A stretch of DNA of 64,000 bases from JALORV01 sp963703945 (GTDB taxonomy: Bacteria; Pseudomonadota; Gammaproteobacteria; Burkholderiales; Burkholderiaceae_F). Numbering within the stretch: position 1 is the first letter of the stretch; the number at the start of each line of letters is the position of its first letter. The notes under the pieces were generated by a model. It did no database searches, was not told the DNA's origin, and was given only the letters and a program-made list of their open reading frames with translations. The stretch lies in NCBI GenBank assembly GCA_963703945.1, contig CAVPGM010000025.1:62001-126000 (forward strand), in the 5' to 3' direction. Positions 45,894-55,383 of this stretch are shown piece after piece. A program made the position numbers and the translations under genes.

Positions 45894-46910
45894 ATGGGCT
45901 CATATACCCGTCGCGACGCCCTCGCGACCGTCGGCGCACTCGCCGCGACCGCCGCATTGCCGATCACCGCCCGCGCGCAGGCGCCGATCGTCATCAAGTT
46001 CAGCCACGTGGTGGCGGTGGACACGCCCAAGGGCAAGGGGGCGGAATACTTCAAGAAGCTGGCCGAGGAGCGGACCAAGGGTCGGGTCAAGGTCGAGGTC
46101 TATCCGAACAGTTCGCTGTTCAAGGACGGCGAGGAAATGGAGGCGCTGCAGCTGGGCTCGGTCCAGATGCTGGCGCCGTCGCTCGCCAAGTTCGGACCGC
46201 TGGGCGCGCGCGAGTTCGAGGTCTTCGACCTGCCGTACATCTTTGACGACTACGACGACCTGCACAAGGTGACGCAGGGCCCGGTCGGAGCGGCGCTGTT
46301 CAAGAAGCTCGAACCCAAGGGCATCGTCGGGCTCGCCTACTGGGACAACGGCTTCAAGGTGATGAGCGCCAACAAGCCGATCCGCAACGTTGCCGACTAC
46401 AAGGGCCTGAAGATGCGCATCCAGTCGTCCAAGGTCCTGGGCGACGAAATGAAGGCGTTGAGCTCCATTCCGCAGGTGATGGCGTTCTCCGAGGTCTACC
46501 AGGCGCTGCAGACGGGCGTGGTCGATGGGACCGAGAACCCGCCGTCCAACTTCTATACCCAGAAGATGCAGGAGGTGCAGAAGTACCTCGCCGTGACGAA
46601 CCACGGCTACCTCGGTTATGCGGTGATCGCCAACAAGAAGTTCTGGGACGGCCTGCCTGCAGACATCCGCGCGACGCTCGAAGGCGCGATGAAGGACTCC
46701 ACCAAGTTCGCCAACGACATCGCCAAGAAGGAAAACGAAGATGCACTCGAGGCGGTCCGCAAGAGCGGCAAGACCGAGATACTGACACTGACGCCCGAGC
46801 AGAAGGCCGCCATGAAGAAGGCGCTGATCGTGGTGCACAAGGACAACGAATCGCGCATCGGCAAGGAAATCATCGCCGACGTCTACAAGGCCACGGACTT
46901 CAAGCCTTAA
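45894..46910 (+). CDS. dctP: TRAP transporter substrate-binding protein DctP
   Basis: 338 residues. The signal region begins with TRRDALATVGALAATAALP, a Tat-like twin-arginine pattern, and the mature part has IVIKFSHVVAVDTPKGKGAEYFKKLAEERTKG and MRIQSSKVLGDEMKALSSIPQVMAFSEVYQALQTGVVDGTENP, which hold the conserved carboxylate-binding Arg (KMRIQ) of DctP proteins. GAGGAGA precedes the ATG. It captures an organic acid for the DctQM permease that follows; the ligand is not known. Confidence 0.92.
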   Translation: MGSYTRRDALATVGALAATAALPITARAQAPIVIKFSHVVAVDTPKGKGAEYFKKLAEERTKGRVKVEVYPNSSLFKDGEEMEALQLGSVQMLAPSLAKFGPLGAREFEVFDLPYIFDDYDDLHKVTQGPVGAALFKKLEPKGIVGLAYWDNGFKVMSANKPIRNVADYKGLKMRIQSSKVLGDEMKALSSIPQVMAFSEVYQALQTGVVDGTENPPSNFYTQKMQEVQKYLAVTNHGYLGYAVIANKKFWDGLPADIRATLEGAMKDSTKFANDIAKKENEDALEAVRKSGKTEILTLTPEQKAAMKKALIVVHKDNESRIGKEIIADVYKATDFKP

Positions 46911-47025
46911 ACTCAGGTAAAGGCGAGCAGCGGCGCCACTGGACGACCGGCCAACGGTTGCCAGTGGCGTTGTCATAACGTCGGGCCGACGCGCAAGCGC
47001 GATCGCGTGCGCAGGGAGGGGAAGG

Positions 47026-47635
47026 ATGAAGTTCCTGGACCATCTCGAGGAGTGGCTCATCGCCTTCCTCATGGGTGCCGCGACGCTGCTGATTTTCGTG
47101 GCAGTGATGCATCGGTACGCAGCAGGAGTTGCCATTCCCGGCGTGCAGGACGCTCTGCTGAAGATCGACCTGTCGTGGGCGCAGGAACTGTGCATCTACA
47201 TGTTCGTGTGGATGGCCAAGTTCGGCGCCGCCTACGGCGTGCGCACCGGCATCCACGTCGGCGTCGATGTGATGATCAACCGTCTGCCCCCCGGAATGCA
47301 CAAGTTCTACGTCTTGTTCGGCTTGCTCGCAGGCGCCACATTCACCGGCATCGTCGGCACGCTCGGAGCCACCTTCGTCTGGGACGTTGGCCACACCGAC
47401 TCGGTGTCGCCCGACCTTGAACTGCCGAAATGGCTCGTCTACCTCTGCATTCCGCTCGGTTCGTATCTGATGTGCTTCCGCTTCCTGCAGGTCGCCTGGG
47501 CCTTCTGGCGCACCGGTGCAGCTGCCGCACCACGACGTGGCGCACGTCGAAGGCATCGAGCCGCCAGTGGACATCAATCCGTACAACCTGCCCGATAACC
47601 TGCATCCGGCCGGGCTCAACGAGGAACGGCGCTAA
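47026..47635 (+). CDS. dctQ: TRAP transporter small permease DctQ, late frameshift
   Basis: About 203 codons with four membrane helices, the family pattern LEEWLIAFLMGAATLLIFVAVMHRY near the start and WAQELCIYMFVWMAKFGAAYGVRTGIHVGVDV in the middle. One extra base near 47516 breaks the frame after FWRTG; the continuing frame reads QLPHHDVAHVEGIEPPVDINPYN and ends at TAATG, overlapping the dctM ATG. GGAGGGGAAGG stands before the start. Confidence 0.88.
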
Positions 47636-49030
47636 TGACCACACTCGTCCCGCCCGTCCCCGCGAACGCGCCGCGCTGGCCAGCGCTGATCCCGCCGGTT
47701 CTGATCGCCAGTGCCCATCGTATTGAAACTGGTGGGTGTCGACGTCAACAACGCGTGGGTGATCTTCGCCCTGCTGATCGGCCTGATGCTCACCGGCATG
47801 CCGATCTCGATCTCGCTCGGCCTCACCGTGCTCACCTACCTGTTCACGATGACCAACGTGCCGATCGAATCGGTGGCACTGAAGCTGTTCACCGGCATCG
47901 AGAGGTTCGAGATCATGGCGATCCCGTTCTTCATTCTGGCCGGCAGTTTCCTGACCCATGGCGGCGTGGCGCGACGCATGATCGCGTTCGCTTCGTCGAT
48001 GGTCGGCCACTGGGCCGGCGGGCTCGGACTCGCCGGTGTGGTGGCGTGTGCGCTATTTGCTGCCGTGTCGGGCAGTTCGCCCGCGACCGTGGTCGCCATC
48101 GGCGCAATCATCCTGCCGGCGATGATCAAGCAAGGCTTCCCTGCCCGCTTCGGCGCCGGCATCATCACGACATCGGGCGCCCTCGGCATCCTGATCCCAC
48201 CGTCGATCGTGATGGTGATGTACGCCGTCGCCACCAACACATCGGTCGGTGCGCTGTTCATCGCGGGCATTGTTCCCGGCATCGTCCTCGCCAGCATGCT
48301 CGGCTTCACGACGTGGTGGCGTGCACGCAAGTTCAACTACCCGCGCCAGCCGGTTGCCACATGGGGCGAGCGGTGGCGGACCTTCCGCGCGGCGATCTGG
48401 GGCCTGTTACTGATCATCGTCGTCATCGGCGGGATCTACACCGGCATCTTCACTCCGACCGAGGCGGCCGCGATGAGCGCGGTGTATGCGTTCTTTGTCG
48501 CGGTGTTCGTCTACAAGGACATGACGCTCAAGCAGGTGCCGAAGGTCCTGCTCGACTCGGCGAACATGAGTGCGATGCTGCTGTACATCATCACGAACGC
48601 GGTGATGTTCAGCTACCTGATGACGTCCGAGAGCATCCCGCAGGAACTCGCCAACTGGATGCTCGACAAGCACCTCGGCGTCATCGCCTTTCTGCTGTTC
48701 GTCAACATCGTGCTGCTGCTGGCCGGCAACGTGATGGAGCCGTCTTCGATCGTGCTGATCATGGCGCCGATCCTGTTCCCGGTGGCGATGAAACTCGGCA
48801 TCGACCCAGTGCACTTCGGCATCATGATGACGGTGAACATGGAAGTCGGCATGTGCCACCCGCCGGTGGGCCTGAACCTCTATGTGGCCTCGGGCATAGC
48901 GAAGATGGGTATCACGGAGCTGACGATCGCCGTTTGGCCGTGGCTGCTGACGATGCTCGTCTTCCTGGTCGTCGTGACTTACTGGCCCGCGATGTCCATT
49001 TGGCTACCCAGGACGTTGGGAATGCTCTAG
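47635..49030 (+). CDS. dctM: TRAP transporter large permease DctM, frameshifted near the start
   Basis: About 465 codons with 12 or more membrane helices. The start overlaps dctQ; after about 25 codons one extra base near 47711 shifts the frame to PIVLKLVGVDVNNAWVIFALLIGLMLTGMPI. Family motifs include AAVSGSSPATVVAIGAIILPAM, GILIPPSIVMVMYAVATNTSVG and VNMEVGMCHPPVGLNLYV. It is the Na+-coupled channel of the DctPQM system. Confidence 0.9.
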
Positions 49031-49077
49031 GGCAGTTGCCGCGTTCGGCGAAGCACGAGGCGGGCGCACTCTCCCGG

Positions 49078-49102
49078 AGGGACCGCCCCGAGCGCGGTCC
49101 CT
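49078..49102 (+). terminator. hairpin after dctM
   Basis: A perfect 9-base stem (AGGGACCGC / GCGGTCCCT) with a 7-base loop, 48 bases after the dctM stop, followed by TCCCTCGTCCT rather than a clean T-run. Likely ends or attenuates the TRAP transcript. Confidence 0.5.
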
Positions 49103-49170
49103 TCCCTCGTCCTGCATGATTGGCGAGTCGAGGTCGGCCAGTATCCGAATCATCAGCAGGCCGTGAATAC

Positions 49171-50307
49171 GTGAAGGCTGTCACCTGCATCGAGGACCTC
49201 CGCTTGATCGCCCGGCGGAAGGTGCCGCGGGCGTTTTTCGACTACGCCGAGGCAGGGTCGTATTCCGAGGAAACGCTGCGCGCCAATCGCGCCGACCTTG
49301 AACGGGTTCACCTGCGACAGCGCGTGCTGGTGGACGTGTCGTCGCGCACTACCGCGACGACCCTGGCCGGCGAGCCGGTCTCGCTCCCGGTCGCGTTGGG
49401 GCCGGTGGCAATGACCGGCCTCGAGCATGGCAATGGCGAAATCCTGGCCTGCCGCGCTGCGCATGCCGCCGGGACCCAGTTCACGATGAGCACGATGTCG
49501 ATCTGCTCCATCGAGGACGTTGCGGCCGCCGTCGGCAAGCCGTTCTGGTTCCAGCTCTACGTCATGAAGGACCGCGGCTTCGTGCGCTCGCTGATCGAAC
49601 GTGCCGCCGCAGCGAAATGCAGTGCACTGGTGCTGACCGTTGATCTGCAGGTTCTCGGCCAGCGCCACATCGACATCAAGAACGGCCTGTCTGTGCCGCC
49701 GTCACTGAAGCTCAGGAACCTGCTCGACATGGCGACGAAGCCACGCTGGGCATTCGGCGTGCTTTCAGGAAAACGGTGGACCTTCGGCAACCTGGAAGGC
49801 CACGTGAAAGGTGTCGCGGGTGCCGGATCGCTCGCGCAATGGGTCGGGAGCCAGTTCGATCAATCGCTCAGCTGGAAGGATATCGAGTGGATCAAGAGCC
49901 TCTGGCCCGGCAAGCTGATCATCAAGGGCATCCTTGATGTCGGCGACGCCAGGCTCGCCGCCGAGTCCGGGGCCACTGCACTCGTCGTCTCGAATCATGG
50001 CGGTCGACAGCTCGATGGCGCCCCATCTTCGATTTCGATGCTGCCCCGGGTTGCGGACGCGGTGGGCTCCGGGATCGAAGTGTTGTTCGACGGCGGCATA
50101 CGTTCCGGCCAGGACGTATTGCGCGCTCTGGCGCTGGGCGCCAAGGGCTGCCTGATCGGTCGCGCCTACATCTTTGGGCTCGGGGCTGGCGGCGAAGCGG
50201 GAGTCGCCAAGGCGATCGACATTCTGCGCAAGGAACTGGAGGTCAGCATGGCGTTGACCGGAGTCAATCGCGTCGACCAGATCGGCCGCCACATCCTGGT
50301 GGAATGA
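49171..50307 (+). CDS. FMN-dependent alpha-hydroxyacid oxidase / L-lactate dehydrogenase family
   Basis: 378 residues of the LldD/glycolate-oxidase family. Active-site residues are visible: Tyr25 (FDYAEAGS), Tyr130 (QLYVMKDR), Lys252 (LIIKGI), His276 and Arg279 (SNHGGRQLDG), and the phosphate-binding DGGIRSGQDV. It oxidises an L-2-hydroxy acid such as lactate, glycolate or mandelate with FMN. The GTG at 49171 has no good ribosome site; TTG 49120 keeps the frame open. It follows the TRAP genes by 140 bases, so the transported acid may be its substrate. Confidence 0.87.
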   Translation: MKAVTCIEDLRLIARRKVPRAFFDYAEAGSYSEETLRANRADLERVHLRQRVLVDVSSRTTATTLAGEPVSLPVALGPVAMTGLEHGNGEILACRAAHAAGTQFTMSTMSICSIEDVAAAVGKPFWFQLYVMKDRGFVRSLIERAAAAKCSALVLTVDLQVLGQRHIDIKNGLSVPPSLKLRNLLDMATKPRWAFGVLSGKRWTFGNLEGHVKGVAGAGSLAQWVGSQFDQSLSWKDIEWIKSLWPGKLIIKGILDVGDARLAAESGATALVVSNHGGRQLDGAPSSISMLPRVADAVGSGIEVLFDGGIRSGQDVLRALALGAKGCLIGRAYIFGLGAGGEAGVAKAIDILRKELEVSMALTGVNRVDQIGRHILVE

Positions 50308-50439
50308 ACCGGACGTCTGAACTGCGCCAACGAGGGCGGTTCAGACTGGCGGTCCGCTACCGCAAGAACGGCCGCTTCCCCTTCTACTGCTCTGGCATTA
50401 GATTGAGGCCATAGCGCCTCAACTCTGGAGATCTCCCCC

Positions 50440-51420
50440 ATGAATCGTCGCCAGGTCCTTCGCTGCGTCGGGCTCACTGCGCTCCTCGCCGCGGGTGCTG
50501 GCGTTGCGCAGGCGCAGCAGGGCTATCCGACCAAACCGGTACGACTGATCGTGCCCTTTGCTCCTGGCGGCACCACCGACATCATCGCGCGCGTGATCGC
50601 CCAGAGCATCACACCGGCGCTCGGACAGGTCCTGGTGGTCGAGAACAGGGGTGGCGCAGGGGGCTCGATCGGAGCGCTGGAAGTGGTTCGGGCACCGGCC
50701 GACGGCTACGTCCTGGGTATGGCTACGGTCTCCACCACGGCGTCGAATCCGGCCATCAACACGAAGATCGGCTACGACCCGCTGACCGACTTCACTCCGA
50801 TCATCAACATCGCCGCCACGCCCAACGTCATCGCCGTGCATCCGAGCTTTCCGGCGCGCGACTACAAGACCTTCATCGAGGTGCTCAAGAAGAACCCGGG
50901 CAAGTACAGCTTCGCCAGCTCGGGCACGGGCGGCATTGGCCACATGCAGATGGAACTGTTCAAGAACCTGTCGGGCACCTTCATCACCCATATCCCGTAC
51001 CGCGGCGCGGGCCCCGCGCTCAACGACATCGTGGCCGGACAGGTGCCGATCATCTGGGACAACATGCCCTCCGCTCTGCCCTTCATCAAGGATGGCCGTC
51101 TGATCCCCATCGTCGTCATGGCACCGCAGCGCCTGGCGTTGATGCCTAACGTGCCCACCTTCAAGGAAGTCGGTCTGGAGCCGGTCAACCGCATGGCCTA
51201 TTACGGCGTCCTCGGTCCGAAGGGACTCTCAAGGAATGTGGTCGACAAGGTGGCCGCCGCCGTCAAGAAGACGGCCGAGCTGCCCGAGGTTCGAAAGCGC
51301 ATCGAGGACACCGGCTCGCTGATGATCCTGAACACACCGGAGCAGTTCGCGGCGCAGATCAAGGCCGAGTTCGAGGTCTACAAGAAAGTGGTCGAAGCGC
51401 AGAAGCTGACGCTGGAGTAA
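50440..51420 (+). CDS. Bug-family tripartite tricarboxylate-type solute receptor
   Basis: 326 residues with a signal peptide (to AQAQQ) and the Bug hallmarks YPTKPVRLIVPFAPGGTTDIIARVIA, VVENRGGAGGSIG and YKTFIEVLKKNPGKYSFASSGTGGIGHM. These periplasmic receptors bind carboxylates and are greatly expanded in Burkholderiales, usually without permease genes nearby, as here. Ligand unknown. The ATG is preceded by GGAG. Confidence 0.92.
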   Translation: MNRRQVLRCVGLTALLAAGAGVAQAQQGYPTKPVRLIVPFAPGGTTDIIARVIAQSITPALGQVLVVENRGGAGGSIGALEVVRAPADGYVLGMATVSTTASNPAINTKIGYDPLTDFTPIINIAATPNVIAVHPSFPARDYKTFIEVLKKNPGKYSFASSGTGGIGHMQMELFKNLSGTFITHIPYRGAGPALNDIVAGQVPIIWDNMPSALPFIKDGRLIPIVVMAPQRLALMPNVPTFKEVGLEPVNRMAYYGVLGPKGLSRNVVDKVAAAVKKTAELPEVRKRIEDTGSLMILNTPEQFAAQIKAEFEVYKKVVEAQKLTLE

Positions 51421-51463
51421 CGCGCCCCGGGAGCGCAGCGCCGAAGATCGCCGCAGCGCCAGA

Positions 51464-51661
51464 TCAAGCCAGTGGCCGTTTGCGGTTGGGGCAATCCGCG
51501 CAACTCGCCGAGCGTCCGTCGGCCAGCCGCACTTCCGGGCCGCCGCAGGAACCGCGCAGGCAACGGCCGGTCGTCATGACACCGACCGCCATGCCGAGCA
51601 CGGCGAGTCCGATGATCGCGACCGCGGCGAGCAGCAGCAACCAGAAGGTTCCGGAGATCAT
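51464..51661 (-). CDS. nqrM: Na+-NQR maturation protein NqrM
   Basis: 65 residues: one membrane helix (FWLLLLAAVAIIGLAVLGMAVGVM) followed by four cysteines, Cys34, Cys39 (RGSCGGPE), Cys54 and Cys57 (SCADCPNRKRP), the DUF539/NqrM pattern. NqrM is needed to insert the Fe or 2Fe-2S centre held by NqrD and NqrE. It is the last gene of the nqr set, separated from apbE by the inverted-repeat element that starts six bases upstream of its ATG. Confidence 0.88.
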   Translation of the reverse strand: MISGTFWLLLLAAVAIIGLAVLGMAVGVMTTGRCLRGSCGGPEVRLADGRSASCADCPNRKRPLA

Positions 51662-51666
51662 TGAAC

Positions 51667-51937
51667 TAGGGCCTGTTCACGCTAAATGCGGGAGATGCGT
51701 TGGGCCGCAATGCGGATGGATGCGCGAAGGGCGGCGCGGCGAATGGTAGCTCCCATTCGCAAGCCGCCCGACAAAGCAGACGCCGCATTTCGGCCCAACC
51801 CTGCGGGAAAGCGAATGGCGGGCGCATTGCGTCGTTGCCGCTTCGCTGGTTGGCATCAGCCAACGGCGCTCGCGGCGCCTCGCACTGCATCCCGCCATTC
51901 GCTTTCGCACTCCCGGCTTTAGCGTGAACAGGCCCTA
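51667..51937. mobile_element. 271-bp MITE-like element with 20-bp perfect terminal inverted repeats
   Basis: The left end TAGGGCCTGTTCACGCTAAA (51667-51686) is repeated exactly inverted at 51918-51937. Homology of the arms continues imperfectly inwards (TGCGGGAGATGCG against GCCGGGAGTGCG). The interior folds into further perfect hairpins, GCGAATGG/CCATTCGC (51739-51760) and GTTGGC/GCCAAC (51849-51864). It has no convincing gene. This is the structure of a non-autonomous transposable or dispersed repeat element, lodged between apbE and nqrM inside the nqr operon. No other copy was seen in the window. Confidence 0.75.
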
Positions 51938-51988
51938 ACCTCCGCGCTGCGCGCCTCGGGATGAGCGCTTCGGAGCGGCCGTACGCGC

Positions 51989-53039
51989 TCATGCGCGCGC
52001 GGCCCCCAGCACCGCGAATGCCGTGGTCATCGAGTCGCTGAAGCCGCCATCGGGCAAGCGCTCGATGAACTGCGCCGGCACGCCCGAGGCTTCGGCGAGC
52101 GCCCGGCCCCTGGCCGCGCCGAGCACGATCAGGGCAGTCGCCATGGCATCGGCAAGCATTGCACTGTCCGCCACGACGCTTACCGAGGCGAGGCCGTGGC
52201 GAATCGGCTCGCCGCTCGCCGGATCGATCTCATGCGAGTAGCGGCGGCCATTTTCGATGAAGTAATTGCGGTAGTCACCCGAGGTAGCAATTGCCCGTCC
52301 CGAGAGCGGCACGACCCAGCGCGGGCGTTGCGGCCACGCGTCGGGCTCCTCGATGCCGATGCGCCACGGTTGGCCGGCCGCGTTGACTCCGCGCGCCCGT
52401 ACCTCGCCGCTGACCTCGACCATGTAGTCGGTCACGCCGCGCGAATCGAGTGCCGCGGCCGCCCGGTCGGCGCCGTAGCCGGCAGCGATGCCCCCGAGGT
52501 CGGCCCGTATGTCGGGAGCGCGCTTGGTGACACAGCGCAGAGCCTCGTCGAACGACAGCGCGCGCCAGTCCACGCGACGACGCTCTCGCCAGAGCTCCGA
52601 CGACGGAGGCACCGCGCGCACAGCGGCGCGTGCCGAATCCCCAGCGCTCGACCAGCGGCGCTACGGTGACGTCGAACGCGCCATGCGACCAGCGGCTGAC
52701 GCGGTCGGCCGTCGCCAGTACCTCGTACAGCGGATCCGACAGCATCACCGGATCGCCGGCCGACGCGCGGTTGAATGACGACAGTTCCGAATCGGGGCTG
52801 AACATCGACATGCGGGCATCGACCCCGTCGAGCGCAGCCTGAACCGCATCGCTCAGGGCTGGCCCGTCCTGCTCGCGCGCCCTGAGCCGCACCGTGTAAC
52901 CCGATCCCATGGTGGAGCCGCTGAACTGCAGGTACCCGGTGGCTTTTGGCGCGCCCGGCACTCGGCCGCAGCCGCCCAGCGTGAGCGCGCCCAGGCCGAG
53001 CACGACGCTGCGGCGGCGATGCGAAAGGATGGTGTCCAT
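51989..53039 (-). CDS. apbE: FAD:protein FMN transferase ApbE (lipoprotein), frameshifted
   Basis: About 350 codons with one extra base near 52616. A lipobox (LGALTLGGC) is followed by STMGSGYTVRLRAREQDG, DGVDARMSMFSPDSELSSFNRA, DIRADLGGIAAGYGADRAAAALDSRGV and ATSGDYRNYF...YSHEIDPASGEPI, all ApbE landmarks; the Mg2+/FAD-binding Asp/Ala core is intact. It attaches FMN to the SGAT Thr of NqrB and NqrC, both encoded in the same operon. AGGAGAACGAG precedes the ATG. Confidence 0.9.
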
Positions 53040-53058
53040 CTCGTTCTCCTGCAATCGT

Positions 53059-53508
53059 TCAGGGCTCGATGCGCGCGGCACCACGGACCGCCGCCTCGAA
53101 GCGCCCTTCACCGCGTTCGATCATCTGTCGCACCAGGTCACCGATCGAGATCAAGCCGTAAACCCGCGGACCGTCGATCACCAGCAGGTGCCGGTGGCGA
53201 TTGACGTGCATCAGGCTGAGCGCGGCCTCGACCGTCGTTCCGGGCGTGACGAAGCGCACGTCGCGCGTCATCACCAGCGATATCGGCGTCGTCTTCGGAT
53301 CGCGCCCGGCATCGACAACGCGCACCAGCACGTCACGCTCGGTGAAGATGCCGCCGACGAGGTCGTCCTCCGTCTTGATCACCACCGCGCCGACACGACG
53401 CGACGCCATCACGGCGACCGCCTCGCTGACCGTCGACGAGGCCGGCACCGATATCAGCTCGTCGCTGGCCTTGTTGCGGACGACTTCCTCGACCGTCTGT
53501 TGCAGCAT
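53059..53508 (-). CDS. tandem CBS-domain protein in the nqr operon
   Basis: 149 residues made of two CBS domains (ISVPASSTVSEAVAVMASRRVGAVVI with GGIFTERDVLVRVV, and FVTPGTTVEAALSLMHVNRHRHLLVI with GLISIGDLVRQMI). CBS pairs sense adenine nucleotides. GGAGGAGA precedes the ATG, and the gene sits 20 bases after nqrF and 19 before apbE, so it is co-transcribed. A nucleotide-responsive modulator of NQR is possible but unproven. Confidence 0.88.
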   Translation of the reverse strand: MLQQTVEEVVRNKASDELISVPASSTVSEAVAVMASRRVGAVVIKTEDDLVGGIFTERDVLVRVVDAGRDPKTTPISLVMTRDVRFVTPGTTVEAALSLMHVNRHRHLLVIDGPRVYGLISIGDLVRQMIERGEGRFEAAVRGAARIEP

Positions 53509-53528
53509 CGTCTCCTCCGTCGTCCCGA

Positions 53529-54752
53529 TCAACCGAAGTCGTCGAGCATGATGTTCTCGCGATCGACGCCCTGGTTCAGCAGCATCGCGATCACAGCCCT
53601 GTTCATCGGACCGGGTCCGCACATGTAGTACTCGACGTCCTCGGGCGCCGGATGATCCTTCAGGTAGCTCTCGTACAGCACCTTGTGGATGAATCCCGTC
53701 GCCCCGGTCCACTGGTCCTCGGGCAGCGGCTCGGACAGCGCCAGGTGCCAGCCGAAGTTCGCATGCTCCGCCGCGAGCTTCTCGAATTCCTCGACGTAGA
53801 ACGCCTCGCGCAGACTGCGCGCGCCGTACCAGAACGTCATCTTGCGCTTGCTCTGAAGTCGCAGCAGCTGGTCGAAGATGTGAGAGCGCATCGGCGCCAT
53901 GCCGGCCCCGCCGCCGATGAAGCACATCTCGGCATCGGTGTCCCGCGCGAAGAACTCGCCGAACGGCCCGGATACGGTCACCTCGTCGCCGGGCTTCAGG
54001 TTGAATACCCACGAACTCATGATCCCCGGCGGGATGTCCTCGCGGTACTCCGGCGGAAAGGCGATGCGGATCGTGAACAGCAGCATGCCCTTTTCGAGCG
54101 GGTAGTTCGCCATCGAGTAGGCGCGCGTGACCTGCGTCTCGCAGGCCGACTTGAACCGCCACAGGTCGAACTTGTCCCAGGCTTCGCGGAAGTCGGCATC
54201 GATGTCGAAGGTCCGGAAATCGAGGGCGTGCGGCGGACATTCGATCTGCACGTAGCCGCCGGCGCGGAACGGCACCTCCTCGCCTTCGGGCAGCGCGAGC
54301 TTCAGTTCCTTGATGAACGTGGCCACGTTGCGGTTCGACACGACGCGGCAGTTCCACTTGCGCACGCTGAAGACCTCGGGTGCGACCTCGATCTTCATGT
54401 TGGTCTTGACCTTGACCTGGCACGCCAGCCGGTGTCCGCGGCGCGCTTCGCCCGGCGTGATGAATCCGGTCTCCGTCGGCAGCAGGTCACCGCCGCCTTC
54501 CTTGACCACCACGTCGCAGACGCCGCATGCACCCTTGCCGCCGCAGGCCGACGGAATGAAGATCTTGTTGTCGGCCAGCGCGCCGAGCAGCGTGCCTCCG
54601 GCCGCCACCTTCAGTGTCTTCGACTCGTCCTCGTTGACCACGATCGCCACGTCGCCGGCCGCCACGAGTTTCCTGCGCGCGCCCAGCAGCACGCCAACCA
54701 GCAGCAGCACCACTCCGGTGAACATCGCGACGGCGAGAACGATGTCGAGCAT
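53529..54752 (-). CDS. nqrF: Na+-translocating NADH:quinone reductase subunit F
   Basis: 407 residues: N-terminal helix, a 2Fe-2S ferredoxin domain with Cys70, Cys76, Cys79 and Cys111 (SACGGKGACGVC...LAC), an FAD domain with RAYSMANYP, and an NADH domain (FIGGGAGMAPMRSHIFDQL, MCGPGPM). It takes electrons from NADH into the complex. The frame is intact. Confidence 0.95.
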   Translation of the reverse strand: MLDIVLAVAMFTGVVLLLVGVLLGARRKLVAAGDVAIVVNEDESKTLKVAAGGTLLGALADNKIFIPSACGGKGACGVCDVVVKEGGGDLLPTETGFITPGEARRGHRLACQVKVKTNMKIEVAPEVFSVRKWNCRVVSNRNVATFIKELKLALPEGEEVPFRAGGYVQIECPPHALDFRTFDIDADFREAWDKFDLWRFKSACETQVTRAYSMANYPLEKGMLLFTIRIAFPPEYREDIPPGIMSSWVFNLKPGDEVTVSGPFGEFFARDTDAEMCFIGGGAGMAPMRSHIFDQLLRLQSKRKMTFWYGARSLREAFYVEEFEKLAAEHANFGWHLALSEPLPEDQWTGATGFIHKVLYESYLKDHPAPEDVEYYMCGPGPMNRAVIAMLLNQGVDRENIMLDDFG

Positions 54753-54761
54753 GACCGATCT

Positions 54762-55376
54762 CTAGAGTTGAATTCCCGAGAACATCATGAAGGCGAGCGA
54801 CATCAGCCCGGCGGTGATGAACGTGATGCCCAGGCCCTTGAGTCCGTCGGGCACGTTCGAGTAGGTCATCTTCTCCCGGATGGCCGCCATCGCGACGATC
54901 GCGATCGCCCATCCCAGCCCCGATCCGACGCTGAACACCACGCTTTCGGCGAACGAGTAGTCGCGCTCCTGCATGAACAGCGACCCGGCGAGGATCACGC
55001 AGTTGACCGCGATCAGCGGCAGGAAAACGCCGAGCGTGGTGTAAAGCCTGGGCGCGTAGCGGTCGACCGCCATCTCGACGATCTGCGTTGCCGCCGCGAC
55101 CGTGCCGATGAAAAGGATGAACGACAGGAAACTCAGATTGACCGCAGCGAGATGTGGGCTCACCCACGCCAGCGCGCCCTCCGCCAACAGGTAGTGCAGC
55201 AGCAGGTTGTTCAGAGGGACCGTCAGCACCTGCACGAAGATCACCGCCACGCCGAGACCGAGCGCGGTCTCCACCTTCTTCGAACACGCCAGGAACGAGC
55301 ACATGCCGAGAAAGAAGGCGAGCGCCATGTTCTCGAGGAAGATCGAGCGGATTGCGAGGTTGGCGTAGTGTTCCAT
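54762..55376 (-). CDS. nqrE: Na+-translocating NADH:quinone reductase subunit E
   Basis: 204 residues with six membrane helices; the conserved cysteines in MCSFLACSKK and AVNCVILAG hold the intramembrane iron centre with NqrD. Closely related to RnfA, but the neighbours identify it as NqrE. Frame intact, nine bases before nqrF. Confidence 0.95.
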   Translation of the reverse strand: MEHYANLAIRSIFLENMALAFFLGMCSFLACSKKVETALGLGVAVIFVQVLTVPLNNLLLHYLLAEGALAWVSPHLAAVNLSFLSFILFIGTVAAATQIVEMAVDRYAPRLYTTLGVFLPLIAVNCVILAGSLFMQERDYSFAESVVFSVGSGLGWAIAIVAMAAIREKMTYSNVPDGLKGLGITFITAGLMSLAFMMFSGIQL

Positions 55377-55383
55377 CGTGCTT

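Noticed and set aside
47635..49119. 494-codon frame starting at the dctM ATG
   Set aside because: After about 25 codons it is out of frame with DctM homology; it reflects the frame error near 47711 and not a separate protein.
51666..51992. 108-codon and shorter frames inside the inverted-repeat element
   Set aside because: They are by-products of the repeat; no ribosome site, and both strands are equally open.
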